The notes under the pieces were generated by a model that saw only the letters and a list, made by a program, of their open reading frames with translations, had not been told where the DNA came from and searched no databases. The position numbers and the translations under genes are program-made. Of a DNA stretch of 64,000 nucleotides, positions 1 to 64,000 are shown piece by piece. Positions within the stretch are counted from its first letter, which is position 1. Each line of letters starts with the position of its first letter. The stretch is from Lamellibrachia satsuma (taxonomy: Eukaryota > Annelida > Polychaeta > Sabellida > Siboglinidae): positions 751,001 through 815,000 of the forward strand of contig BSQZ01000038.1 of the NCBI GenBank assembly GCA_033239005.1. The letters run 5' to 3'.

Positions 1-394
1 TTTGCGATTAAACTTGAGTCTCTAATATAAGATCATTTGGAAATTTTGAAATTTCCCATAAGTTGTTTAATATGTCCTCTTAATTTGATCAAATAATGAT
101 CAGGTATTTCCTTTTAAGCATTTTTAATAATCCCTCAAATAATTATTTAAGACGATCCCTTAATTGAGTGTAGATTACCTCTTTCTTTTTTTGAGACCTT
201 CCTTCTTCCTTACCACTCTGTCTGACTCGGTCCTATTGTTTGCCAACATGTAGCTAGTGCCGTGCTTTACCCTGGAGGTTATATGAACGGAATTCAATAC
301 GTCCTCCCAGAAATCATACGGCTCACTCGTTCTGAGAATCCTATGTTAATCGTATGTTTGTGAACGTCGAGTGGATGTCAGCATGGCTAGCCGT

Positions 395-850
395 TATAAG
401 GCTGAACATGAGGATGATGACGACGATGAGATGGAGGAGGAGCAGGATGACGAGGCTGAGGATATCAATGTCTTCGTCCTTATAATCGTAATAATGATAA
501 CCCTCATTGTCATCATCTTCGTCATCATCATTATTATCATCAGCATCATCTTCGTCAGCACCATCACTAAGACAGCTTAATTTCTTCATCTTCTTCCTCC
601 TCATCATCATCATAACCATTTATCACCCTCATCATCACCGTCGTTATCATAATTTTTATTATAGTCATCATTATCAGTATCATCATCATCATAATCATTA
701 TCATCATCGTCATAATCGTCATCATCATTATCATCGCCACTAAGATGACCCCTTAATCGTCATCATCATCATAATCGTTTATCACCCTCATCATCACCTT
801 CTGCATCATCATTAACATCATCGACATCATTATCGTATTGATTATCATCA
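395..850. repeat. TCA/ATC-rich low-complexity tract
   Basis: Irregular runs of TCATCA, TCATCATTATCA and complements. Open frames across it encode only His/Ile/Asp homopolymer-like strings and are not genes. Confidence 0.85.
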
Positions 851-852
851 TA

Positions 853-970
853 ATTTGTATTACATTACTGGTCGATTTATTACATTACCATTCGATTATT
901 ATATTACCGGTCGATTATTACAATACCGGTCGATTTATGATATTAACGGTCGATTTATTACATTACTGAT
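853..970. repeat. Short tandem repeat, unit about 18-19 bp
   Basis: Six or so imperfect copies of a unit with CGATTTATTACATTAC / CGGTCGATTATTA, differing by single bases. It lies directly after the TCA-rich tract. Confidence 0.7.
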
Positions 971-2448
971 TGTAACACGCGCTCATCACTGCATGTGTCA
1001 GGGGCTGTCATACGCTTTCGTGGTCGATATGATAGAGAAGCAGTCGATGGCAGTATATGTGTGTAACCAGGTGTAGTAGGTGGCTTTATGTGAATATCTT
1101 GCTAGAAATTTATTCCAATCGGATATATTTCTGGCTTATATTCTTTTGGCTTTAATATGTTCGAAAGAGAAACTTGATTTTGCTGCCCATGTGGCTGCCT
1201 CTATTCTAAAACAATGTGGGGATATACCGTTGATTAGTCAGTACTGGTTTCCATCGCCTGGCAGCCAGAACGATTAGTAAGAGCTATTTGATGGAAATGT
1301 GTTTGGAGTCCCAGGAAGGGGGAAATTGTCCCTGAAACCAAGATTCACCCATGACACCTCCGAATGCAAAACCACTTGCATCTGTTATAAGAGACAGCAC
1401 ATCTAATGATGTCCAGTTAGTAGCTAAAAAAAGGCAAATGACCGTTAGCATTCTGCAGAAATTCAAGCCATACTGCAAAGTCCTTCCGAGCCTCAACCAT
1501 CAAACAGATACCGTGGTTGGGCCTCCTCGTGCCTTTAGTCATGTCAATGAGGCGTCTTAAGAATGCGTGACCTGGAGCTATGGCACGACATGCACAATTA
1601 AGGGAGCGGATCAACGATTGTAACTCTTTTAAGGTGACGTTCTTCCTTTTGGCTAGGCTTATTAGCTTCTGACTTAGCGATACCACCCCAGCGGTAATGC
1701 GAGTGTTTGATTTAAGGTGTTAATTTAAATCCCATGGAGTGTGACCTATGTGGCAGATAACACTGTTTTAGACTGCTTTAATGAAAAAAAAAACTGTAAT
1801 CGTCAAGGATATGACTCATGCTCAAACAATTAGCTCAAACAATTGGCATGCATGACTACATCCCATCGGCGACGACTTCTCGAAATACTTCAGTCTTTGA
1901 AATTTAAAACCACACAATCTGCAATCAATGTAGGAGAAAGGAATTATGCAAAATACATTTTGTAAGTCGGTTTTGGCGATGAATGCGCCTTTTCCCAATA
2001 TCTCAAGTTGCTCGACGGAATGGTCTAGCATTTGAAAAGCAACAGTAGTGAATTCAGATATGATGTGTGTAATGATTGAATTGGTTTTGGGGAAACTCAG
2101 GTCATGAATAAACCGAAATTCGCCGGACTAACGGCGAGTAGACCATGTTTGCGAAGGGAACTGATGTGAAAGGGACTGCAGTCCTGTGTTTCGTCTTTTC
2201 TTTGATCAGCCTCCGTTGCACTGTTCCCTGGTTATCCCTGATGGCTTGTGATTTTCATTGTGATGCTTAGATGGATCTGTTGTAATCGTGGAAGGGATCC
2301 GAAAACCGTCAGTGAAACCTGTAACCAATGTTTTAGTTATATTTGTGTCGCATCCCTGCAACAGAAATTGTAAGACACTCGGTTTTACTGTTGTCGATAT
2401 CACGCTACCGTTCCTTGTAAATCTACCTTGAATCAATAGATCATTGCT

Positions 2449-2545
2449 GGCCCCTGTGGTTATCTCAACCTGGCCCCTGTGGTTATCTCAACCTGGCCCC
2501 AGTGGTTATCTCAACCTGGCCCCTGTGGTTATCTCAACCTGTTTT
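2449..2545. repeat. Four tandem copies of a 24-bp unit
   Basis: The unit CCTGGCCCCTGTGGTTATCT plus CAAC is repeated four times with one substitution (CAGTGG in the third). It lies between the gag-like ORF and the RT remnants of the DIRS-like element. Confidence 0.9.
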
Positions 2546-2652
2546 TTTATGGGGGCTCTGTAATTAGTCCTGCTGTGGGGAGGCTTTGCCTTGCCCCGGC
2601 AGACGAGCTGACTATTCCCCTTTTTTTTGCAGAAGGAACATCCATGTATGTA

Positions 2653-3642
2653 TCAGCAATCTGGCCTTTTATATTTCCCCAAACAGAAACGGGAGTGGCG
2701 TGGTCGGGTGCTTCCAGAACCATATACACGAAAGGGCTGGGCCGAGATAGATGTGTTTGCTGCCTTTGCCTTCCACTTTGCTTTAACGGTGGGGTAGAGG
2801 GGGTAGTTAAAGAGATTCCAATGAGTATCCGTCCTCTCCCTCCTCACACGGAAACGGTAGTCACATTCCAACCACACAAGGGTCCTCTTCTGTGGGTGCA
2901 TGGTCAGGATGTCATCCATGCAAGTTATCAACTGGCTGCCGTCATCAGGATACATTTCGACCCCGGCGGCTGCATTAATCATGAAGAGGTGCAAACATTC
3001 GCCAATTTGATCGACAGGGCTGATTGCCCGTTTTCTGTCAAAGATGGGAGCGACCGGATCCTCCTGGCGGACAATATCATAATCTGGTCGCAGAATGCGC
3101 AGGGGAAAGTACTCGTTGCTATATAATCGCTGCCTGAGTTCGTATGTTACTTCGTCGCCTAACTCAGCCCAACCCATGTCAGAAGCGGTATTACCTGTTG
3201 TTGATGTCGATCCGTGCCGCTTCGCCTTCTTATGGGTAGGCATTTCAATCTCCTCGGCCGGAGAGTCGCTGTCGGAGTCAGATGCGCGATGACGACTCAC
3301 AGCCTGGGCTGGTCGACCTCCATCGGGCTGTTCGTCTGGCTGCGAAGATGGATCAGCTGTGGCAGGAGCAGGAGAAAACTGCTCTCTGCACAAGAATTCG
3401 AATTTCTTATCGATCTTCGCCAACCTGGTAGCCAGGAGAACCTCCACATTGGGTGCGTCAGTGGTACGGGCCGTCGGCGCTTGTTTATCAGGCGTACCGC
3501 CTGGAGTGCTCTTATCAGGCTTCTTGGCCCGTCCCTGCGCCGTCGATTGTTTCGACATGATCTGGAACCCAGCATCCTTTATCCCACTACCACCTCCAGG
3601 TGCAGTAGTTGGGCATGGAAATAACGGCAATTCCTGATACAT
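2653..3642 (-). CDS. DIRS-like ORF1 (gag-like), 329 codons
   Basis: An open frame of 329 codons on the minus strand, immediately upstream of the DIRS-like RT fragments. The N-half is rich in Pro, Ser, Asp and Lys (disordered), with a basic KKAKR stretch after an acidic AEEIE segment. The C-half has MGWAELGDEVTYELRQRLYS, IGECLHLFMINAAAG and WLECDYRFRVRRER. Position and composition fit a DIRS gag-like protein; no zinc knuckle is seen. It is the only intact long frame of the element. The long plus-strand frames over it are shadows. Confidence 0.55.
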   Translation of the reverse strand: MYQELPLFPCPTTAPGGGSGIKDAGFQIMSKQSTAQGRAKKPDKSTPGGTPDKQAPTARTTDAPNVEVLLATRLAKIDKKFEFLCREQFSPAPATADPSSQPDEQPDGGRPAQAVSRHRASDSDSDSPAEEIEMPTHKKAKRHGSTSTTGNTASDMGWAELGDEVTYELRQRLYSNEYFPLRILRPDYDIVRQEDPVAPIFDRKRAISPVDQIGECLHLFMINAAAGVEMYPDDGSQLITCMDDILTMHPQKRTLVWLECDYRFRVRRERTDTHWNLFNYPLYPTVKAKWKAKAANTSISAQPFRVYGSGSTRPRHSRFCLGKYKRPDC

Positions 3643-3699
3643 AATAACAACTCCAGATCTTGTTCACATATAGTAGGAACAAAACACTACGTTACTGCA

Positions 3700-5269
3700 G
3701 TGCATTGGTCACGTGAGTTGTTTGCCTATAGTGCTTGCAACATGTAGCAAATGAACGGATAAATACATTTTTTTTTATGCCAGGAATGTTCCATATTATA
3801 TAGATTCATATTATCAAACTGACTTCTTTTCACAACATTTGTCAACGTTGTAAATTGCAAATACAGCCGCGTGTATGCTGTTGCGCCCAGATAAATATTT
3901 TGCCTAACAGTGTATCGTGTATGGACCGTATTGGAAAACCTCATCAGGACCCCCAACCGTATAGCATAGTAAATTCAAAAATAACTAAAGTAGAAATAAT
4001 TAAATAACATTCCCCAGCCTAATCCATGTACACGTCTGTGCTGACACCTAGCGAATGTACCTACATCAATTATTTTGTTAGCCCAAGCTAAGTTGATGGA
4101 TTAGCTTGCAGTGTTTTTGGCCTGGCCACTACGAATAGTTCTACTTTGACCCTGTTATTAAGTAGCCCCTAGCTAGCCACTAGGGGCTTCCTGCACCTGC
4201 ACACAAAAGCACTTTTCAGTCTAAAGACCAAAAATGTATGTTCAGCGTCTTCTACTCACGTGCCAGGTTTATATACGATTTAACAAGTTGTGCGGCACGA
4301 TAAGGCACGAGGAGGCAAGAGAAGGCACGAGGACTATAGCAAAGCGGAGCAGAACAAATAATATTGATGGCGCGATGAGTAAATCAACAGAGTAACATCC
4401 ATTCTATTTCACCGTGTCCACAAATGGGGTCCACATACATGCGTATGTTTTAAAAAGCCTCTAACCGTTAGAGCTGACGCGTATTTACAAGCAAATATAT
4501 TGTTACATGTTCATGGTTTTAATACAAATTAGCGACCAAATCCTTTGGATTCTTAACATGTGTTCTACCATTTCTATACATAGATCATTAAATGTGTCTT
4601 GTGATGATATGACGTTTGTTAAACGACCGTTCATATTTGCACCGATTAAGACAGCTGTTTGTATTCGACCGTGGTCTAATATACTCACAAGTTGAACCAC
4701 CACCGTTATGAAGAAGGCACACATATCTACGTTTAGTTGGTTACCAAACATATTAATTGTACCCTAATCCAAACCGGTCATTGTGTCCGTTATATTAACC
4801 ACTGGAAAGCCGAAAACAAAAAAGGCAAAATACTAATAAAACAAACCTTACTATTATTTGTATACATAATCAGGGCGACAAAGGTGTTTATTTCATATAC
4901 ATAACCTAAGACCAGGTTCTGCACTACCATCTTCAACGTATTCGATGCTAGACAGCATGTTTATCAAGTGTCGTCAATTTATAATATGAAATTCGTGATC
5001 TTCGCCATATTTGTCAGTAATTGTCTCTTTCTGTTGTTTTATTGGTATGCCTGAATATTACAGTTTTCTATTTGACAATGTTGCTCTTAGAAATATCACA
5101 ACACTATGACGTGTGTAATGTTGTTTGGCAACAGTCGGTCCCTTGCGTTTCTTTTATATGGGAACCTGTTCAATATTATCTTATCTCTTTCTCTTGATTA
5201 TCATTGTGACCTGGGTGAAGTTTTATTGCCAGACCAGTGAAATCCATAACATGACCATACCATCCCAGT
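3700..5269. other. No gene recognised
   Basis: AT-rich sequence with only short open frames lacking recognisable motifs. Around 4300-4335 there is a short GGCACGA-type repeat. Nothing else stands out. Confidence 0.6.
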
Positions 5270-5900
5270 CTTCATAAAGACAGAATATATTCATGTAGCC
5301 CGATGTTTTGGTTTGGCTTATTATGTTACCGACTTCCTCGTCCATGACGTGGTCCGTGTATTGAATGCACAAATTGTCAAGATTCCATATCATCTCCATC
5401 TTTTGTATTCGTCATCTAAATGCTGTTAGAATTCATGTCTCACAACCATAGAAACATATCGATACGACCGGAGCCCGCGGCAGTCTTACGTCAGTTTTTT
5501 TAGAGTGACGTTGTTGTCTCTCCATAATGGCTTCATTCTTGCCAGATCAGCTGATCGTTGTTAAACTCTTGAAAAAGTTTCTGGTTTTGATCCGTTATCG
5601 GATATCGTTGTACCAAGATATTCGAAAAGGGCGAGAATCGTCTAATTCTTTCTATTTGCCGGATATTCGTTCGTCAATGTTGTTAGTCATGAGCTTTCTT
5701 TCATCTGCACTTAATTTTGTCCCGTAATCTGAGGACGTTTTGTCAAGGCAGTGTACTAGGTTGGCCATACATTATTTATCAGGTTATCCTGCTAATTTGT
5801 CGATGTCATAAACACATCGTAGATTTTTTATAATTCGTCCTCAAATGTTGATCGTGAGTACCGTGCAACCGACATACTTGTTCACTGCTCACTCCTGTAA
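5270..5900 (-). mobile_element. RTE-like LINE fragment, decayed
   Basis: Minus-strand translation in shifting frames gives DDIDKLAG, ANLVHCLDKTSSDYG, KLSADERKLMTNN, a degraded FKYLG-type block, IMERQQR/WRDNNVTLKK, then VVSICFYGCET and YTDHVMDEEVGN. This is the RT thumb and post-RT region of RTE-type and related LINEs (consensus YGCETWTL, DHVTNEEV). There are stops throughout and no endonuclease or catalytic YADD core, so it is a dead 5'-truncated or internal piece. Confidence 0.7.
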
Positions 5901-6199
5901 GAAAGCAAATCAGTCTCGATCATCTAGTTTTGTTCAAAGAGTTCACGTTCATAATGTTTTGTGATACGTAGCTTAATTACTCATAATGCAATGACATTAA
6001 TGAAAATCGATAGGTTGTTCAGATACAACCCTTTCTCTGTTTGTCATGACAATGATTGTTGAACATTGAACAACTACAAAACAAAGTTTGCCACCACAAG
6101 GGCTGTTTGAGATCAACTGACTGACACCGTCTGATATCTACTACAGGGTACAAGTTCGGCCAAGTTATAATAGAGGCGTATTGCGGGTAATATCACAGT

Positions 6200-6610
6200 A
6201 ATAAGACTACCTGATTGGTCTGGAGCATTTGACCATTATATACCAACCCAGATAACACACGACTGCCTCGTTCTGAGAATCCACCCCTCGTTTCGAAAAA
6301 CGACAGAGTACGTGCGTTGCCATAGACACGCAATTGTTAGAACTCATTGTGTGTTTTCTGTGATTGTTGTGTTCTGCGTAATCTACGTCAAACCTCCGCA
6401 TCAGTTCCTTCGTACGGGACGAATGCTTCGTAAAACAGGCCCAGAATCATATTTACAAATGTAGGAAGTGAAAAAGTATGCTCAAGTGTTAATTTGCCGT
6501 TACATAACGGGAATAACTTACTGCTTGTCGATGTCACTCGAGTGTCACCAGCCATAAAACATAATTCGTGATGTTATCTGGCTTGTAACACTCTCGTGAC
6601 ATTGTATTAT
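6200..6610. repeat. Inverted copy of the intronic foldback-bearing repeat
   Basis: Reverse-complementary to 21690-22050. Shared landmarks are CTCGTTCTGAGAATC, the CGATTGTTCGAACG-like region degraded to CAATTGTTAGAACTCA, TTACAAATGTAGGAAGTGAA and a GTGTCACCAGCC / AACACTCTCGTGACAT pair. Only one foldback arm is retained here (6262-6290). This shows the segment is a dispersed element and not only an intron duplication. Confidence 0.65.
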
Positions 6611-6889
6611 TTCCTAAATAATGGATGACATCCACGTATTACTTATGTCGTTTTGATAACGTAGTTAACGTCATTGGCAATAATCAGTAAAATACCACAA
6701 GTAGTGAATTGATACACATGGACATCAACTGGAAGTTGCATAAGTTAGATCTACGAGAATATTGTGTTGTATAATGACTCTATTTTTACAGTTTTAGACA
6801 AGAGAACAGACAACAAGTTGGATTATGAAAAGGAAGAGGATGTAAAAACCACATTTCCACCCTCAGAAATATAATTGCGCAGTTTGTGA

Positions 6890-8660
6890 ATGGCAATTCT
6901 AGATTTAACAAGATTGCCATCCCAAACAACAAGTTCCAGATGGCAAGTGGACAAGGAAGCCATTGGCTTATCGAGAGTCCAACAATTTTATCATCTTTGT
7001 GTAGCCCGCCCTTATCACATATCTGTCGATTCTATTGTTAAACATATTCACACTACTAGCATTAACACAAACGTTTGGCAGTTTATTCCATTCATTTATC
7101 GCCCTCTGTGAGAAATAGTACTTTCTCATGTCCAACCTACAGTGCTTCTTAACTAATGCTGCTTTGCGTCCTCTGGTTCTATTTAAACAATTTTGCAAGT
7201 GGTGTACTAATTTGTTCAAAACTTTCCTTAAGCAATTTTGGTGGTATCCCATCAACTCCAGGTGATTTATTATCTTTCATCTTCTTAATTCTCTTTGCTA
7301 TCATTTCAGGAGTTACAAATAACTGCCCTAAATGTTCTGATTTAATGACGTCAAATTTAGTAAATGGAAGTGAGCTGATATCTTCTGTGGTAAAAACTGA
7401 GCTGACATACTCCTTCAAGACCTCTGCCATTTGAAACCCTTCTGAAATTATATTTCCCCTGTTTTTTTTCCAGTGGTCCGACCTTATCTCGAATTTTCCT
7501 GTTACTCCTTACATAAGCATATAAACTCTTGCTGTACTTTTTTATATTACCTGCCAATTTTTTTTCAAAGGTTTTTTAGATTTTCTAATTTCAGTTATAA
7601 CTAGGTTAAGTGCCTCTTTGTAATTTGCATAGTCTTCATCCTTTCTGGTACGCCTGTAAACTCTCCACATAGTTTGCTTAAACACAATTTTTCCAATAGC
7701 TTCTTTTGACAAATGTTTCTTTCTAGACCGTTTTCCTTGGTTTTTCTAGCTAACAAATTTATCGATGATACTCAATTTCATATTTTAGAATATTCCAACA
7801 TTCAGTTGCCGTCTTTTTCATCAGCATTTTATTCCATTCTAGCTTTGCTAAGTATTTTTTCATATCTTTATTGTTACCTTTATGGAAGTTTCCCTATACG
7901 TTGTTTTTTAAATTTTTCCTATATGATTTTACAATGATGACAAAATGTATTTAATTGTAGTCACTGGTACCCAATGTTACATGCATTTTTACATTGTCCA
8001 CTAATTCTTTTTGTGATGATAAAACTATATCTAATGCATTTTCTCCCGTGGTGGGTTCTAGCACGTGCTGAGTGAGAAAGCTACCGTGAATTAAAAATAG
8101 AAATTGTTGAACCTCGCCCTCTGTACTCTCTATAGATTTCCATTGTATGTGTCCATGGTTAAAATCTCCCATTATGATACATTCCCCTTTACTAACTTCC
8201 TTTATAGCATTTTGTATTTTGTGTTATCCTCTTCGTTTATGTTTGGGCGTCGGTAAACTAATCCAATAGTTAATTTTGAATTTCCTGAAACTATCTTGCA
8301 CCAAACAGCTTCATCGTAATCTGCTTTCCTTTCTAATGTTATTTCATAAGCCTGAATAGATTTTTTAACACATAAAATAACTCCCCCTCCCCTTCTTCCT
8401 ATTCGATCTCTCCCATACATTACGTATCCTGTCAATCCTAATACAGCATCTGTTATGTCTGAGTTGCCCCATGATTCGGTAATACCAATTATGTGAGGGT
8501 CAATATCTTCTTCTATAAAGTTTAATTCGTTTTTCTTATTTACTGTACTCCTAGCATTTAAACACACGCATCTATAACTTGCTTCAGACATGTTTTTCAA
8601 ATATTTTGTTATTGGTTTAGCTGTACTAATTGCCTCTTGTCCTGCTTGAGGCATCTCTAA
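6890..8660 (-). mobile_element. CR1-type LINE with internal deletion of the RT core
   Basis: On the minus strand, 8202-8654 encodes the APE-type endonuclease start (RCVCLNARSTVNKKNEL, IIGITESWGNSDI, RIGRRGGGVILCVKKS). 7951-8172 encodes MGDFNHGHIQWKS and LDIVLSS. 7179-7557 holds the EN-RT connector with DNKSPGVDGIPPKLLKE. The next stretch jumps to the extreme C-terminus, LNRTRGRKAALVKKHCRLDM, FSQRAINEWNKLPNVCV. The palm region with the catalytic aspartates is absent, joined at about 7190. A frameshift also separates 8202 and 8172. The 3' end is shared with the copies at 19950 and 36390. Confidence 0.85.
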
Positions 8661-10254
8661 GTAACCCCCTGCGCTTCTAGTTTAAATAAGTTGGGTGCAA
8701 AACTACATGAAGTATTCTGGAAAATACTGCGTTAGTGTAGCTAAAGCTTGCTGCGAATTCATGATTAATTTCTACTAATGATGTTACCTATGGCTTACGT
8801 ATAACTCAGAAACACCGATGCATAAATATATATGTCAAGCTGTATGCCATTTACTGTATCACGTCCGTTTGAAATAACTCAGATACCGTAATTTGTGGTG
8901 TGTACTGTTAAATATATTTGAGTGTTGAGTTATATTATTTTTATTGTAGTTTAATGCAAATTGCACGGCCCTCTTGAAGTCCAAAAACAGCAAAATATTG
9001 ACAACCCACGGAATGTCAACTTGTTTGCATTACGTGTTAGTTTATCATTAGTAATGATACATTCCGAAGTGTTCTTCAAAGATGGTTGTAATTTAATATA
9101 TAATCCACACTGGTATGCGCCGTAGACATCTAAGCGTATTGAGTAGATAGGTTCAACCACTGACAACCGAAATCGTCATACATAATTTGTATCCCATATT
9201 GCCCACAGGCAAAACGCATTCTGCCCGACTAAGGCGGGCAAAATGGGAACCAGTGGAACAAAAACGAATTTTCATATGTACATTACCCCTTCAAAAACTA
9301 ATGCAACCACTGCATGCGCCTAAAGTACTTCGTGTGACTCGGGGTAGAATAATTAACACATCCGATTTTATTTACATAGCCATGACCACACATTAACATA
9401 AATCGATCACATGCATATTAGAGTAAATGGAATAGCGCATCATCTCTTTGCGTTGTGTTAATGAAGGAGGAGGCAATTCCAATATCACATATAATCTCGC
9501 TTTGTGGAGCCAATGTAGCTTATTGTGCTCGGCTGAGCAAGTTTCCCAACTAACCGAGATGTACTGCGCATAGCAATCGAAATATCAAGCAGGACGTATA
9601 TGTTATGCACTATCCAGCCTGGTTAGTTCTGGACATGGTTTTTAAAGTTTTTTTCTCGGGAAGTCGGCAGCGCGCTGTTTGACCGCTTAATATGACTATG
9701 TTATTGAGTAAGGGTTCTCGGCGATGTTCCGCGTGGTTCCATTGGCGTTACTGAACTTACAAGACAAATGCGATGAATGTGGCGGTCATGTTATGCATTG
9801 ATTACCCGAGGTCTTCCAGTTCGGGGCCCTAACATTTAGGACTCCAGTGGCTGCCGCGAAAAGGACAGAAACGATAACACTTATGTTGGTGAGATGAAAT
9901 GTTATTCATATTGACACAATAAATAATACTTGCTCCTTAAATTGCATCCCACGTGCACACGCAGGCACTGAACTAAACGGGCTGAGCCGTTGGTAGCACG
10001 TGTGCCATGTACGATATTTTATGACTTTAGCGAGACACCCCATACAGCTGCGTCATATTGTGTTGACAGTGTGGAGAGTTCAATGCTTTTTCGAGTTTAT
10101 TTTGTTGTTCGGTATAGTTTTATTGCACAGACATCCTGCAGGCATTGCGCTAGACAATCAATATCCCTCGCAACGATGATTCATTTCGAACTTCAATAAG
10201 GCAAACGCAAGTAACTGTTAATGACGTAGTCAAATAGCCGTTCAATTATAGGGT

Positions 10255-10255
<1 letters not shown>
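8661..10255. other. No gene recognised
   Basis: AT-rich DNA, short open frames only, none with a known motif or paired splice sites that I could support. Possibly decayed CR1 5' sequence next to 8660. Confidence 0.55.
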
Positions 10256-10477
<222 letters not shown>

Positions 10478-10847
10478 TTATTATTAAACGCTTCAAATGA
10501 AACTCAACCTATGTTAACCTTAGCAATACATAAACAATCAAGTAACGACTTTAAAAACTCATTCAATGCTGCAGCCAGACTAGGCTGCTCCTAGGACTGC
10601 GCTACACAAAATTACTAAGAACAGTTTTGCATTTCATGTAATTGGTTCTAGGACTAATGCCGAAATCATCAGTAATCTACGCAACATATCCACATAATAT
10701 GTGAAATAACTGACAACGTATAATCGACGTAGACCATCAAATAGTAAGTGCATTTGTTTTATAACACTTACTTTCAATAAACTAGCCGTCAAGCCGGCAA
10801 GTTTTCGGCAGTGTGCGTAAATTCGCGCCGCACGCCGAAACTCAGCG

Positions 10848-10915
10848 TAAGTTATATGTGACAGTTGATTAACATTATATTAAGTTATATGTGACAGTTG
10901 ATTAACATTATATTA
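10848..10915. repeat. Two tandem copies of a 33-bp unit
   Basis: The unit begins TAAGTTATATGTGACAGTTG and ends ATTAACATTATAT. The two copies look identical. The rest of 10475-11862 is 3' flank of the large gene with no other gene seen. Confidence 0.85.
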
Positions 10916-11354
10916 CGTATCATAATGGTTTATAAGAAGTACTCGTAATACACACATTGCCTAGCGCGCTAAACGAAAGATATGAAATAAAAACTATATA
11001 CGTTATCAATTCATAATTCGTTTGAATGCATGTACAATTGGCCATGTGTTCTTACATTTTGTCTCATTCATATTGCACACGAAAACACAAGTTGAACCAT
11101 CTTAGTTGGAACGACGCATTAGTGAAAAACGCTCGATAATCGTGAATAACGTTTTGTGTTTTTACTTTGGAACTTCAAGATGGTCGATACACGTAACAGT
11201 GAATAACGTGAATCGTAGCCGTTCTAGGTGCGTACAGTTTACGGCATTTACCACATACGCACACGTCTTTAACATGGTTTAATGTAAACACGTGCACTTC
11301 GCAAAATAATATGAATTATTTGACAACAAGCCACTTGCGGGTTAGTAATTTGCG

Positions 11355-11360
11355 TTTATT
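11355..11360 (-). terminator. Candidate polyadenylation signal AATAAA
   Basis: AATAAA on the minus strand, the first one downstream of the large gene's stop, about 500 nt into the 3' flank. I found no AATAAA or ATTAAA between it and the stop. Use in vivo is inferred only. Confidence 0.3.
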
Positions 11361-11862
11361 AAGTTCGGTGTTTCTAAAACATTAAATACACTTGAGTTAA
11401 TATACCATATCCATACGCAGACATAGGTTCGTTACTCTTACACACTGTTATGTCACCGTATTCCCATACATATTCTAAATATGTGCATAACATGATTATT
11501 CAGCTATCAACACTTCAATGAAACTACGTTGCTGTTCCACTACCATCAACACCATTACCAACACTAACATTAATATTTGCAATACTACTAATTAACATTA
11601 GTATTGCTTTACTACTATGATAATTCAAAGTAATTTGACGCAAAAGTATAGTATACATATTGACGCCGCTTCACTGCTAATCATCATTATTGTAAACACA
11701 GTACCAGACTAATGACGTAAATACATTTCGATACTATTTGTATTCTACTCCGTCACCCGAGCCGTGTTGGAATTAAAACCAAACATCATACTTGTAAGGT
11801 TACTGTGACCATATTAGTAATAATATGAATGAAAATTAGCAACGTTTGAGCCACAAAAGCAT

Positions 11863-64000
<52,138 letters not shown>

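Larger units (their letters stand above)
1080..3700 (-). mobile_element. Degenerate DIRS-like retrotransposon
   Basis: Read on the minus strand the order is gag-like ORF (2653-3642), then RT fragments, then RNase H, as in DIRS elements. RT pieces at 1822-2031 show LGKGAFIAKTDLQNVFCIIP and SPMGCSHACQLFE. The piece at 1417-1686 shows LKELQSLIRSLNCACRAIAP and HAFLRRLIDMTKG. RNase H at 1284-1496 shows LITDASGFAFGGVMG and WFQGQFPPSW, continuing as IVLAARRWKPVLTNQR to about 1180. These are the characteristic strings of DIRS polymerases. Multiple stops and frameshifts break it. I see no tyrosine recombinase or methyltransferase, so the 3' half is lost or diverged. Terminal repeats were not found. 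Confidence 0.75.

Noticed and set aside
2479..3126. 215-codon plus-strand frame
   Set aside because: It lies antisense to the gag-like ORF of the DIRS-like element and has no recognisable motif; treated as a shadow.
4503..4751. 82-codon minus frame and opposing 62-codon plus frame
   Set aside because: No motif, no splice context, AT-rich surroundings; probably chance.
9187..9396. 69-codon plus frame and 71-codon opposing frame at 8951
   Set aside because: No recognisable motif or splice structure; not supported as genes.

Overview
This is animal nuclear DNA. Genes are split by GT-AG introns and the intergenic and intronic DNA is AT-rich. It carries very long dinucleotide arrays and several retrotransposon families (L2, CR1, RTE-like, DIRS-like), tRNA-derived SINEs and a hAT relic. 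The protein architecture (chitin-binding, laminin-G and fibronectin-III-like modules) and the repeat mix fit an invertebrate such as a lancelet or a mollusc/other lophotrochozoan. The sequence alone does not settle which.

Right four fifths (11.86-64.0 kb, minus strand): one very large multi-exon gene fills the space. I reconstructed 57 exons from reading frame, splice sites and intron phase. It enters at the right edge (5' end outside the window) and ends at a TAA stop at 11863-11865, with about 10.1 kb of coding sequence in the window. The protein is modular. In N-to-C order it has: about a dozen fibronectin-III-like repeats with a D-x-TPP linker (exons 1-20 and 27-29); a stretch I do not recognise (exons 21-26 and 30-37); a cadherin-like beta-sandwich pair (exons 38-39); a short Thr/Pro linker; four alternating pairs of an unrecognised 60-residue Trp-rich module (180-nt exon) and a CBM14-like cysteine module (237-nt exon, 183 in the last copy); and two tandem laminin-G/concanavalin-like domains, each on four exons. 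The many symmetric phase-1 cassettes point to exon shuffling and tandem duplication. The product is probably secreted or extracellular matrix; no C-terminal membrane segment is seen.

Introns hold most of the mobile DNA. There is a nearly full-length but broken L2 LINE with a 2A-like NPGP motif (54.0-57.4 kb) plus several L2 3' tails. There are RTE-like 3' tails with (AAC)n ends, CR1 3' ends and tRNA SINEs. A foldback element with near-perfect arms occurs in three places. A hAT-type relic (31796-33777) sits inside one unit of a tandem repeat and left a visible target-site duplication.

Left fifth (1-11.86 kb): no host gene recognised. It holds a TCA-rich low-complexity tract, a degenerate DIRS-like retroelement (about 1080-3700), an RTE-like fragment (about 5270-5900), an inverted copy of the foldback-bearing repeat (about 6200-6600), a CR1 LINE missing its RT core (6890-8660), a long (AT)n array and the 3' flank of the large gene.
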